A stretch of 64,000 nt of DNA from Serripes groenlandicus (Eukaryota; Mollusca; Bivalvia; Cardiida; Cardiidae), in assembly GCA_031761405.1 (NCBI GenBank), contig JASEVX010000011.1, forward strand, positions 17,804,170 through 17,868,169, read 5' to 3'. This document shows, piece after piece, positions 42,317-51,689 of the stretch (its first letter is position 1; each line of letters begins with the position of its first letter). The translations under genes were made by a program, and so were the position numbers. Below the pieces are notes generated by a model that worked only from the letters and a program-made list of their open reading frames with translations, was not told the DNA's origin and did not search any database.

Positions 42317-42822
42317 AGTAACCCTTTCGCTCATACGACAATTCTGCAGCAGACGACTTTAAACTTATTTTGTCAAAAAGTGGAAAATCTCTATAATTGA
42401 ATGGATAACCTATGACAACAAGTAACTGTAGGATTGCAAGCAATACCATAATCCCCTACCGGTTTGCACGTTTTGACTTATTAATATTCTAAGTCCAAAA
42501 AGGGGCATAACTCATAAAAAAATTGACGAAATCCCATGAAACGCGAACTTGATCTGTGACACATGATTACAGAGGCATATACAAAATTTCAGCTCAATAC
42601 CTCAAAGCATGTAGAAAAAAAATGCGGAAAACGAATATTCTAAGTCCAAAAAGGGGCGTAACTCATTAAAAAATTGACGAAATCCCAGGAAACGCGAACT
42701 TGATCTGTGACACATGATTACAAAGGCATATACTCATGCAATTTCTTCTTTTGTCACTATGTTTTCAAAAAGCCGTCTGCTGCAGAGACGTCAGAAAGCG
42801 TCTATATGAGGGAAAGGGTTAA
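42317..42822 (+). mobile_element. TTAA-MITE split by a tandem repeat
   Basis: Left part to GATAACCTATGACAA at about 42420, right part from TGCAATTTCTTCTTTTGTC at about 42738 to GAGGGAAAGGGTTAA. About 315 bp of another repeat sit between, and the hairpin's left arm is lost. Confidence 0.85.
42421..42737. repeat. Two ~145-bp units inserted in a MITE
   Basis: TAAGTCCAAAAAGGGGCATA with ACTTGATCTGTGACACATGA starts near 42490 and again near 42636. The units are about 95% alike. Confidence 0.8.
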
Positions 42823-42823
42823 G

Positions 42824-43050
42824 TAACCCTTCCCCACCGGGAGACGCATTTTGACGCATCTGCAGCAGACGACTTTTTGAAAACATAGTGACAAAAGAAG
42901 AAATTGCACAAAACGTGCAATTTCTCCTTTTGACACAATGTTTACCACTTTATTTAACAATTAAGGTATCTGTTACGGAGATTTTTCAGCTTCGCGTCAC
43001 TATGTTTTCAGTCGTCTGCTGCAGATTTGTTGTATGTGGGAAAGGGTTCA
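42824..43050 (-). mobile_element. TTAA-MITE, older-type ends
   Basis: TAACCCTTCCCCACCGGGAG to GTATGTGGGAAAGGGTTCA, with a GCACAAAACGTGC hairpin. It abuts the preceding MITE at TTAAGTAACC. Confidence 0.85.
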
Positions 43051-43465
43051 TCATTGCCTTATCTTTCCCCCTCCCTCTCTGCCTAACACCCTACCCACTA
43101 CAATGTCTCAATATCTGTCTATCATCCTAACCAAGATTAAAGTTTGACATACAAATGCTGCGAATGCATCATTATTTTCTTTCATCACTCAAGGCTTCTG
43201 TTTTTATTTCAATATCTCTCAATATTATCAGTAGGCAAAATCACAATAAATACTGACTTGATCTATTTTCCACATTGTAGCCTTCAGGTGTTGTATAAAA
43301 ACGAAACTCCATGTGTGGTACAGAACAACAGTATTAGCGTAAACAAACTGAAGACCCTAAAAGCATCTGTCTTACACCTTTTCCCCTTTGCAGCCGCATT
43401 TTGACACCTCTGCAGCAGACAATGTTTTCAACCCTATTTGATTATCGAGATGTCATTTACAGAGA
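43051..43465. other. No supported gene
   Basis: Pyrimidine-rich then mixed sequence. The open frame at 43144-43404 has no start or splice support. A MITE box trace lies near 43400. Confidence 0.4.
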
Positions 43466-43468
43466 TAT

Positions 43469-43640
43469 TTAACCCTTTCCCACCCTTTCCCACATATAGA
43501 CGCTTTCTGACGCCTCTCCAGCAAACGACTTTTGAAAACATAGTGGCAAAAGGTGAAATTGCTCAAAACAAGCAATTTCTCCATTTGCCACAATGTTTTC
43601 ATCCCTATTTAATTATCAAGCTGTCATTTACGGGGATATT
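43469..43640 (-). mobile_element. TTAA-MITE with stuttered terminus
   Basis: TTAACCCTTTCCCACCC is followed by a second CTTTCCCACATATAGACGC, so the terminal motif is duplicated. The hairpin GCTCAAAACAAGC is present. Confidence 0.75.
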
Positions 43641-43659
43641 AAAATTAATAGTCTTGCCT

Positions 43660-44140
43660 AGAGGTTTTCAAAGTTGCCTACAGTATATTTGGTGTATGCT
43701 ATTAGAGCGTAATCAAGGCTGTTGGTTCAGGGCTTGGAAAGTCACATACAGCAGAGATTGTTGTCCGTGGGATGAACAAACAATTTATTTATTTATTGGG
43801 GTTTAATGCCGCTTTCAACATTATTTCAGTTATATCACGGCGACAGTTCACTTATTCATGATCCCTGTGTAAACAAACCAGTACTTATAGGCTCGAAAAT
43901 GTGCCTTACTCAAGGGCACTCCACCATGACCGTAGTGCCGCAACTGGGGATGGAACCCGGGACACCCGGTTTCGAAATCCCCGACGCTAACCACTCGACC
44001 ACAGCAGATTCCTTCTAGAGGTTTTCAAAGTTGCCTACAGTATATTTGGAGTATGCTATTAGAGCGTAATCAAGGCTGTTGGTTCAGGGCTTGGAAAGTC
44101 ACATACAGCAGAGATTGATGTCCGTGGGATGAACATACAA
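43660..44140. repeat. ~120-bp direct repeats flanking a SINE
   Basis: CTAGAGGTTTTCAAAGTTGC through GTCCGTGGGATGAACA occurs at about 43660-43783 and 44016-44137 with about three differences. SINE-A (43785-44012) fills the space between. Confidence 0.9.
43785..44012 (-). mobile_element. SINE-A, full length
   Basis: Tail TTTATTTATTTATTGGGG, full core, the spacer CAAGGGCACTCCACCATGAC and the head on minus GTGGTCGAGTGGTTAGCGTC. Confidence 0.9.
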
Positions 44141-44144
44141 TGTA

Positions 44145-44930
44145 ACTGCATTCTTTATAACTGAGACGATTCTTTTAACTCTTTCTCTCCTGCAGACGAC
44201 TTTTGACTGCACTCTGGGAAATTAAACCTCACAGTAATTGCAAAAAGTTTAGTTAAAGATCAACCTGTGCAACTGCCCATCTGATCTTGCTCTGCACTAT
44301 TTGCCAATGAGTCACAGAGGGTTTCAAGAAACTTCTAACTTACAATGTACATTAGGATAAGATTTCATGGATACGCAGATAGATATTTATTTACATGTAA
44401 TGATGTATATTTATGTTGAAGTTAGTTTTTCTGAGCAAAAGCAATTGCCAAAAAATAAAATCTTTGACAAATTGTTTTGATTATTTGATCAGTTTACAAC
44501 TAATAAGTGGGTTTGAACTGGTTGATTCATCGCCGACTGCGCCGTCTTACCGCTTAAAGCGGGGTTATTTTTGTTATGTTACCATGTTATAACATTTTAA
44601 GCATTTACAATACAGTTAAAAACAACTTGATATTTGGATTAAGCAGGAAATTTTACACATAAATGGAAAGTTTCATTAATTTATCTTTAAAAATAAGAAA
44701 TTTGTGCAGAAATTAATGAATTTTTCAAAAGTTTTCGGTGACGAGTTTGGCGCGACGCGTAATTATTTATATAAGGAAAGATTCTGCAAAAGTGAGGTAA
44801 CTTAAAAATTAAAGTAAAATATTAAAAGTAAAAAATCAGCAGGGGTTGCTAAATAGTGATCCATCATTAACTCTCCTATTTGAGTCACATTTACACAAGT
44901 CATTTGAGATTCCAAAACAGATTTGTTTAC
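44145..44930. other. No gene seen
   Basis: A worn palindromic P piece near 44160 and an isolated CTGCAGACGACTTTTGAC box near 44190. The rest is AT-rich unique sequence. Confidence 0.45.
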
Positions 44931-44931
44931 A

Positions 44932-45130
44932 TTAACCCTTTTCCACATACAACAAATCTGCAGCAGACGACTTTGAAAACATTTAGTCAAAAATATGGAA
45001 GATCTCTAAAAAATGATGGCATAATTACTGAAAAAAGTTCTGAACAATTTCTCTTTTTGTCACAATGTTTTCAATTGTCGTATCCTGGAGAGCATTAGAC
45101 AGCATCTGTATCATCATTGGGAAAGGGTTC
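44932..45130 (+). mobile_element. TTAA-MITE, older
   Basis: TTAACCCTTTTCCACATACA to ATCATTGGGAAAGGGTTC. The hairpin's left arm is deleted. Confidence 0.78.
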
Positions 45131-45143
45131 TTCCACTTAACAC

Positions 45144-45600
45144 TATTAACCCTTTCCCGCATACAACAAATCTGCATCAGACGAATTTTAAAATATGAGC
45201 CGTCCCGTGAGAAAACCAACATTATGGCCTCTGCGTAATGTATCAATCCAGATCAGCCTGCGCAGACTGATCCGGGCCGACACATTCCATCTCAGGTCTC
45301 AGGGGGGTAGAGGTATAGAATTATGATTCCTGAAACAGAAAATCCATATGAGGCCAAAAGTGTATATCTGGGTAAGCCTGCATGGCATGCTTCGGCTGAT
45401 CTGGGTCGATACTTTACACACAGTCCACAATGTTGGTTTTCTCACTGGACGACTCATATCTAGGCAAAAATATGGAAAATGTCTGGCGATGAAAGTTTAA
45501 TTTCAGAACAGAGGAGAAAACACTGTTGAGAAAGGAGAAAATGCTTGTTACAAGACTTTCAAAAGTCGGCTGCTGCAGACGCAAACTTGAGTATAACCAG
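45144..45600 (+). mobile_element. Old TTAA-MITE split by MITE-H
   Basis: TTAACCCTTTCCCGCATACA to TTTTAAAAT at 45195. It resumes at CTAGGCAAAAATATGG and runs to GTCGGCTGCTGCAGACGC. Confidence 0.75.
45196..45450. mobile_element. MITE-H, complete, nested
   Basis: ATGAGCCGTCCCGTGAGAAA at the left and TTTCTCACTGGACGACTCAT at the right are terminal inverted repeats of about 33 bp. They enclose the GATTCCTGAAACAGAAAATC block. The host is an old TTAA-MITE, and a 2-bp AT at each edge may be the target duplication. Confidence 0.88.
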
Positions 45601-46462
45601 AGACTAAGAAAATAGGAGTGCACTTGCCTTTACAACACTATTGCTCTTTTACAACCCATCAAAACCCAATGTCGCGGATACTCAATAGAATCATTTTTAT
45701 TAAAACCATTCTTTTGAGTAGCCATAAAAAGGCTCGTTTTGAGCAATATCTCCTTTTGCCACAATATCTTCAAGAGTAGTCTGCTGCAGATGCTACAAAA
45801 TGCATCTATAGGTGGGACAGAGTTAAGGAATGTAGATATCAGTCAAAAGCATCTCCACAGGTTATCTTGTCAAAACATCACATGAAGAAAGGAAATCGTC
45901 CAAAATTCCACCTTTTGTAGCACATTAAACTATATACTTCATATATTGCACATGTACAAAACATACCTATTCAAGCTTGAACTATCAACAAAAGCAACAG
46001 ATAAAAACAAATACTGGGACTTTTTATGTAATTGGAATAATAACTGGTTTTATAGACCCTGGTATTGTTTATTTTGGAATTTTTAAAAAGTATTCCAAAT
46101 AATAAAAGACATTATAAAGAAGGATCAAAGAAAATCAAATAATGTATTATAATATTTTTTCTACTGCAGCAGACAACTTTAGAAAACATATAGCTGATGA
46201 CTTTTGAAAACATTGTGTCGAGTTAAAAGAAGAAATTTCTCTCATTATGTGCAATTTGTACTTCTGCCACAATGTTTACAACTTAATCCCACTTTCACTT
46301 TTTGTACCTAGACCTTTACAAAGTCAGCTGTCTTTATTACTCATTGCCATATCTTTCCCCTCCTCACTCCCTTACACCTCAACCCACTACCATGTCTCGA
46401 TCAGAGGACCAGATAAGAGGGAGTGAACAGGTCTTTTCTCCACAATATCTCTCTTATTACTC
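45601..46462. other. Worn MITE and palindrome pieces, no gene
   Basis: Worn palindrome P near 45660-45725, MITE right half to about 45827 (GTAGTCTGCTGCAGATGC), and MITE boxes near 46165-46280. No exon. Confidence 0.5.
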
Positions 46463-46548
46463 AATCGAATCCTATGTTGTGGGTACTCAAAAGAATCATC
46501 TCACTGAGACGATTCTTTTGAGTACCCACAACATAGGATTTGATTGTC
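46463..46548. mobile_element. Palindromic element P, best copy
   Basis: ATCCTATGTTGTGGGTACTC and GAGTACCCACAACATAGGAT are perfect inverted arms. With AAAAGAATCATCTCA/TGAGACGATTCTTTT the hairpin has ~37-bp arms with one mismatch and almost no loop. Confidence 0.93.
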
Positions 46549-47132
46549 AAATAAGGATTATAGAACATGAACAATTCTCCTTATCAGAAGTTTTAAACAC
46601 ATTGATGGAAAAGAATCAGTTCATATTTAGCCATACCTCCATCTGAAACAATGTTTTCAATTCTGTATTAAAACTAAACTATGCAAATCCGTTACAATGG
46701 CTTTCTCGTATGATTTTAAATGAAATGACTTTAATAACATCATTTCAGGTAAAAGGTTTTAGATTAAACTAGTTAAACATATCTGGTTGAATTAATGGAA
46801 ATTATGAACTTTTAATCCGTTTCTTTCATGTGCAAAATACAATTTTACATATCTGCTGCATTTCAACTTTTGATAATGCTGTAGCAAATGGAAAAATTGC
46901 TAACTTTGAGCAAATCTATTTGCCAAAATGCTTTCACATCTGTTCAATAATTATACTCACATTTATAGAAATTTTCATATTTTTGCCTAGATATTTTTCT
47001 TAGGCGTTTCCTGCAGATTTGTTTTATGTGGGAAAGGGTAAATAATTGTACATGTTAGGATTCAAAGAGAACAAAGTCAGACCAACCAACTGACAGACAC
47101 GGAGATTCTGGTATACAGCTGTGGGGTATAAC
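46549..47132. other. No gene seen; one MITE remnant
   Basis: MITE remnant at about 46825-47040 (CAAAATGCTTTCACATC, GTTTTATGTGGGAAAGGG). Confidence 0.45.
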
Positions 47133-47420
47133 CCTTTCCCACATACAACAACTCTGCAGCAGACCACTTTCAAAACATACCCGAATAGTTTTGGACACTC
47201 CCTTTAACCCTTTCCCATATAAGGCAATTCTGCAGCAGACGACTTTGAACATATTTTGTCAAAAAATAGAAAATCTCTTTAATTAAATGGATAACCTATG
47301 ACTAAAAGTGGAAAACATTGTGGCAAAAGGAGAAATTGCTCATGTTGAGTAATTTCTTCTTTTGTCATTATGTTTTCAAAAAATCGTCTGCTGCAGATCT
47401 ATATGAGGGAAAAGCGTTAG
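47133..47420 (+). mobile_element. Two TTAA-MITEs, the second inserted in the first
   Basis: An older copy starts CCCTTTCCCACATACAACAA and breaks after about 75 bp. A younger copy runs from TTAACCCTTTCCCATATAAG (47214) to CTATATGAGGGAAAAGCGTT. Confidence 0.78.
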
Positions 47421-47448
47421 TTAAATGAAAATACAATAATAGAATTGA

Positions 47449-47575
47449 GTTGAAAACATGGTTACAAAAGGAGAAATTGCTCGTTTTGCGCAATTTCTTC
47501 TTTTGTCATCATGTTTTCAAAAAGCTGTCTGGTCCAGAGACGTTAAAAAGCGTTTATATGAGAGAAAGAGATAAT
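47449..47575 (+). mobile_element. TTAA-MITE, right half
   Basis: GTTGAAAACATGGTTACAAA, a GCTCGTTTTGCGC hairpin and TTATATGAGAGAAAGAGATA. Confidence 0.72.
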
Positions 47576-48115
47576 GAATAATTAAATCATCAAGGTATTG
47601 GTGGTGGCAGTTTGAAACAGAGATCAAGGGAAATAAGTTTTACATACGATTACTTTGCAAGGAAACAAGAATAGTCTCCCTTTTACCTAAGCTAATATCA
47701 TATTAAGTCATATATAAAAAGTCCCATTCATTTAAAACTACAGGTAATCAGTCATATAAGGAATCCGGTTCCAAATGCAGAAGCATTTTAACAAATCTGC
47801 AACAAACAACTTTTGAAAACATTGTGGCAAAAGGAGTAACTGCTGATAAGTAGAAATTTATGTTTTGAACACTTTAATTTATGAGCATTTTTCCAAAATG
47901 CCAAAATGTTTTCGAGTCAATTTATTAATTATAATTCCTTGAATATAGAGATTTTCCATATATTTACCTAATTGCTTTCAAAGTTGTCTGCTGCATTAAA
48001 AATATCATAAAAGAGTATTAAACCTTTCCCACATACAGCTAACCTGCAGGAGAAGACTTTGAAAAGATATTTGCAAAAATGTGAAAAATCTTTATAAACT
48101 AGAAATATCACTGAA
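47576..48115. other. Old MITE traces, no gene
   Basis: Diverged MITE pieces at 47770-47995 and 48018-48100 (CCTTTCCCACATACAGCTAA). No exon supported. Confidence 0.45.
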
Positions 48116-48412
48116 GGTGATGAATACCCCCAGCTGGTGCCTGACAATATACATATGTATGAGAAATTCAAGGGGCCATAACTCATTTAAAAATAATTCC
48201 AGTGCAACACGCCGACAATATGCACAACTAGGCTTGGTATCAATCATTCTTGTGAAGTTATATTGAATTCTGACCAAGGGTTGCTGAGAAATAGTGTTCA
48301 CAAGAAATGTCCACAGACCAACGGTCCAACGGACCGATAAACCGACCGACCGACAAGCGTGACTCCTATATAGCCCCTATAGTATACTATGTATCTGGGG
48401 GTATAATAATAG
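48116..48412. mobile_element. Repeat J, bounded by ATACCCCC ends
   Basis: ATACCCCCAGCTGGTG at the left and ATCTGGGGGTATAAT at the right are inverted. Inside are GGGGCCATAACTCATTT and CCGACCGACCGACAAGCG. The end structure parallels the pearl-type elements. Confidence 0.7.
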
Positions 48413-48429
48413 TAACTATAAAAGTAACT

Positions 48430-48515
48430 ATAACACTGTGACAAAATGGTTAAAAAAGTCGTCTGCTGCAAATGCAGCAGAATAGAATCTATATGTGGGA
48501 AATTATTAAGTAATG
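48430..48515 (+). mobile_element. MITE remnant beside an ACAP exon
   Basis: GTGACAAAATGGTTAAAAAA, GTCGTCTGCTGCAAATGC and CTATATGTGGGAAATTATTA. It stops ~13 bp from the 48528 exon. Confidence 0.65.
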
Positions 48516-48527
48516 AAGTTGACTTAC

Positions 48528-48602
48528 CTTGTTTTGAACCAGATTGTGTCGTTCTTCCATTTGTTTCCACTCTACTTTGGCTTCAGCGTTTAATTCTTTA
48601 AC
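48528..48602 (-). CDS. ACAP2: ACAP-like BAR domain, most downstream exon found (25 codons)
   Basis: Read from 48602: acceptor TCTACTCCTCCTCAG, then 75 nt in phase 0, then donor GTAAGTC. The translation begins VKELNAEAKVEWKQMEER and ends HNLVQNK. It matches the end of the ACAP2 BAR domain before the PH linker. It is tightly boxed by a MITE (48625-48854) on the acceptor side and a MITE remnant on the donor side. The next exon (PH domain) was not found to the left. Confidence 0.88.
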
Positions 48603-48624
48603 CTGAGGAGGAGTAGAAAGTATG

Positions 48625-48854
48625 TTAACCCTTTCCCTCATATAGACACTTTCTGATGCCTCTGTAGCAGACAGTTTTTCGTAAACATAGTGACAAAAGA
48701 AGAAATTGCTCAAAACAGGAATTTCTCCTTTTGCCACAATGTTTTCCACTTTAAGTTATAGGTTATCCATTCAATTAGAGAGATCTTACCATTTTTTGAC
48801 AGAATATGTTCAAAGTCGTCTGCTGCAGAATTGTCATATGAGGGAAAGGGTTAA
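48625..48854 (-). mobile_element. TTAA-MITE, complete, 22 bp from an exon
   Basis: TTAACCCTTTCCCTCATATA to CATATGAGGGAAAGGGTTAA. Its right flank (AACAGTATTATCCTTTTTCA) is identical to that of the copy at 49747. Confidence 0.93.
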
Positions 48855-48894
48855 ACAGTATTATCCTTTTTCACCTTTTTCAATATGTCCATAG

Positions 48895-49190
48895 GGAAAA
48901 AACCTATGCTACATGTAAAATTTTATTGAATTCCACCCAGTGGTTTGTAGAAAATAGGCCGTACAAAATATGGCTGCCGACCGACCGACATTAATAAGTA
49001 AAAGGGCCATAACTCTGTAAAATAATATGCAATTGTAAGACTTTTAGGATATGCACATCTCCTCTTGGTATAGAAGCTTCATGTAAAATTTTACAAAATA
49101 GGCCGGACAAAATATGGCTTCCGACTGACAGCCGGACACAGTGACTCCTATATACTCCCTCTTCTTCGAAGGGGGTATAATTACTTAAGT
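48895..49190. mobile_element. Repeat J, two units
   Basis: GTAAAATTTTATTGAATTCC, AATAGGCCGTACAAAATATG and GGCTGCCGACCGACCGAC; then AATAGGCCGGACAAAATATG and GACTCCTATATACTCCCTC with CTTCGAAGGGGGTATAAT at the end. Confidence 0.68.
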
Positions 49191-49308
49191 TGTCTGCTGC
49201 TGATATGTCAAAATGGGTCTACAAGTAGGAAAGGGTTAATTAACAAGAAAGACAAGCAAACACCAGTTTACGCCTCCAGGTCACTACATAGACCAACACA
49301 CAACATAC

Positions 49309-49404
49309 CTTATCGGCCATTTCTTGCATATAGGGATCTGAATCTTGATAGAGTTCATGGCCTTGATGGAAGAAAGTAGCTTCAGCTTTCATAAACGATA
49401 ACAT
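49309..49404 (-). CDS. ACAP2: ACAP-like BAR domain exon (32 codons)
   Basis: Acceptor TTCAATACTTTTCAG, 96 nt in phase 0, donor GTATGTTG. The translation MLSFMKAEATFFHQGHEL plus YQDSDPYMQEMADK aligns with the helix-3 region of the ACAP2 BAR domain, including the MLSFM and FFHQG stretches. Both neighbouring exons join in frame. Confidence 0.93.
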
Positions 49405-49559
49405 CTGAAAAGTATTGAAATAATCATTAAAAACATCAAGTGAGTTTTAAAGAAGAATCTCAATAGAAAGAAAAGATTTCATATGTTTTCATTTAATCTA
49501 TCCATCAAAATACTACACTTTTGAATAAATTAATATATCCCATATTTCCCATGTTGAAC

Positions 49560-49745
49560 AATTCAGCAGCAGACAACTTTGAAATCATCTATGGTACAAT
49601 TTGGAAAAATCCCTCAATATTAAAGTGCTCTTACAGAAAAGAGCAGAAAACATTGTGGTTAAAGGAGAAATTGCTTGTGATGAGCACTTTCTTTGTTTTC
49701 CACAATGTTTTTAACAGAAGTCAAAATGCACCTGCACTCTAAAAA
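49560..49745 (+). mobile_element. Old TTAA-MITE
   Basis: AATTCAGCAGCAGACAAC, GAAAACATTGTGGTTAAAGG and a GCTTGTGATGAGC hairpin. Both termini are degraded. Confidence 0.55.
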
Positions 49746-49746
49746 G

Positions 49747-49959
49747 AGATAACCCTTTCCATCATATAGATGCTTTCTGACGCCTCTACAGCGGACGACT
49801 TTTTGAAATCATAATCAAAACAAGCAATTTCTCCTTTTGCCACAATGTTTTCCACTTTAAGCCATAGGTTAACCATTCAATTATAGAGATTTTCTATTTT
49901 TTGACAAAATATGTTCAAAGTCGTCTGCTGCAGAATTGTCGTATGAGGGAAAGGGTTAA
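49747..49959 (-). mobile_element. TTAA-MITE, shares its right flank with 48625
   Basis: ATAACCCTTTCCATCATATA to GTATGAGGGAAAGGGTTAA. The next ~70 bp repeat the flank of the 48625-48854 copy almost exactly. Confidence 0.9.
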
Positions 49960-50037
49960 ACAGTATTATCCTTTTTCACCTTTTTCAATATGTCCATAGG
50001 GAAAAAACCTATGCTACATTGTTAACTAGCTATAAGG

Positions 50038-50337
50038 TTGATTGATTGATTGGGGTTTGATTGATTGGGATTTAACACCGTTTTTAACAATTTCTCAGTT
50101 ATATCACGGCGGCCAGTTCACCTACTCATGCATTTCCTGGTTTTTCTCACACCAGTACTCCACACAACAATCTTCCCAAGCAACTGGCTGGTTTTCCACA
50201 TAGACTTAGCCCATTGGTGGAAGACGAATGTCGCATTGACTTTTGTCAATCGTCAGAAAGAAAGTTGGCCAAGCCGGGATTCGAACTCACAACCCCTGGA
50301 TTGACAGCCCGCGTCGCTACCAACTGAGCTACCGGAC
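50038..50337 (-). mobile_element. SINE-B, full length
   Basis: CTATAAGG at 50030-50037 and 50338-50345 is the target-site duplication. ATTG-repeat tail, core, GTGGAAGACGAATGTCGC and the head CTACCAACTGAGCTACC. It lies in an ACAP intron. Confidence 0.92.
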
Positions 50338-50452
50338 CTATAAGGACCTAAAACCTAAATATCTTAAACATTAAAGCCCAAACTTATCACAATTTTACAA
50401 AAGTGCTTATAAGATGGGTGATGTAAGATAGCATAAATAATATGTCACTTAC

Positions 50453-50497
50453 TGTTTCTAGTACATCAAATCTCTTTTTTGACTGTAAAATGTTTAT
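50453..50497 (-). CDS. ACAP2: ACAP-like BAR domain micro-exon (15 codons)
   Basis: Acceptor TTTGTGCATTTACAG, 45 nt in phase 0, donor GTAAGTGAC. The peptide INILQSKKRFDVLET fills exactly the gap between the neighbouring exons when aligned with ACAP2 (INVLQSK at the same place). Such a short exon would be missed without the flanking context. Confidence 0.9.
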
Positions 50498-50945
50498 CTG
50501 TAAATGCACAAATATATAATAAATATATGCATGAATATTAGTAACCATAAAGCTATAAAGCTATAAATTAAACCCTGAGTTGAAAACATGGAGTGAAAAG
50601 GAGAAATTAATCATCTTGACCAATTGATCCTTTTCAAACAATGCTTTAAAAATTCAGCATCGTCTGTATGAGGAAACGGTTTAAGTACTTATCACCAACA
50701 CTAACAACGCCAAAAAAAATTTACTGAGTAAAAAAACCATAAGACTGTACTATGCGTAACTTTAAATCTATGGTGCCAAACATTGGTGCTTTTTTAAAGT
50801 ATTTTTTTGTCTTAAAACTAATCAAATTCATTGTGTGATTTATACGGTTCTTTGTAATGGAGTTCTTTAGATTTGACAGAATCAATGGGTATAATAATAT
50901 ACAGCAACATTAAGAACCCAGCAAAACTTAATGTTACTCTACAGT

Positions 50946-51497
50946 ATTGACCCGATCCTGATCTTTATGCAAATATTGACCTAATCCTGACCGTTATGCA
51001 AATATTGACCTAATCCTGACCTTTATGCAAATATTGACCTAATCCTAAACTTTATGCAAATATTGACCTAATCCTGATCTTAATGCAAATATTGACCTAA
51101 TCCTGACCTTTATGCAAATATTGACCTGATACTGATCTTTATGCAAATATTGACCTAATCCTGACCTTATGCAAATATTAACCTGATCCTGATCTTTATG
51201 CAAATATTGACCTAATCCTGACCTTTATGCAAATATTGACCCGATCCTGACCTTTATGCAAATATTAACCTGATCCTGATCTTTATGCAAATATTGACCT
51301 AATTCTGACCTTTATGCAAATATTGATCCGATCCTGATCTTTATGCAAATATTGACCTAATCCTGATCTTTATGCAAATATTGACCTAATCCTGAACTTT
51401 ATGCAAATATTGACATAATCCTGACCTTTATGCAAATATTGACCTGATCCTGATCTTTATGCAAATATTGATCTGATCCTGATCTTTATGCAAAGAT
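50946..51497 (+). repeat. 29-bp minisatellite, about 19 units, in an ACAP intron
   Basis: The unit ATGCAAATATTGACCTAATC plus CTGACCTTT repeats from 50967 at 29-bp steps (one unit is 28). Eighteen units keep ATGCAAAT exactly; the last reads ATGCAAAG. Most also hold TGACCT. There are no spacers, so it is not a CRISPR array. Confidence 0.96.
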
Positions 51498-51689
51498 ATA
51501 TTATTATTATGAATTACATTAAGTTTGTTAGATAATTGTGAACATAGTATGTCTTTACTTTTTCACCATGCAGTATATCATTGTCTTAAGCGTAAATGTA
51601 TGTGTACTTTCGTGCAGTAAAGAAATATTTACACCAACATTCACAATGGTTTACAAGTTTGCAAAAGAAGGACAAAGACTAAACAAGAG

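Noticed and set aside
43144..43404. 86-codon plus-strand frame with an AG acceptor-like site at ~43280
   Set aside because: No matching donor or similarity; ends in MITE sequence.
46302..46646. 114-codon plus-strand frame
   Set aside because: Spans the palindromic element P; its centre is hairpin sequence, and there is no splice or similarity support.
47055..47130. Possible minus-strand exon near 47060-47130
   Set aside because: No acceptor/donor pair in a phase compatible with the ACAP exons and no similarity.
50946..51497. CRISPR array suggested by ~29-bp regular repeats
   Set aside because: Units are contiguous with no unique spacers, in an intron of a eukaryotic gene.
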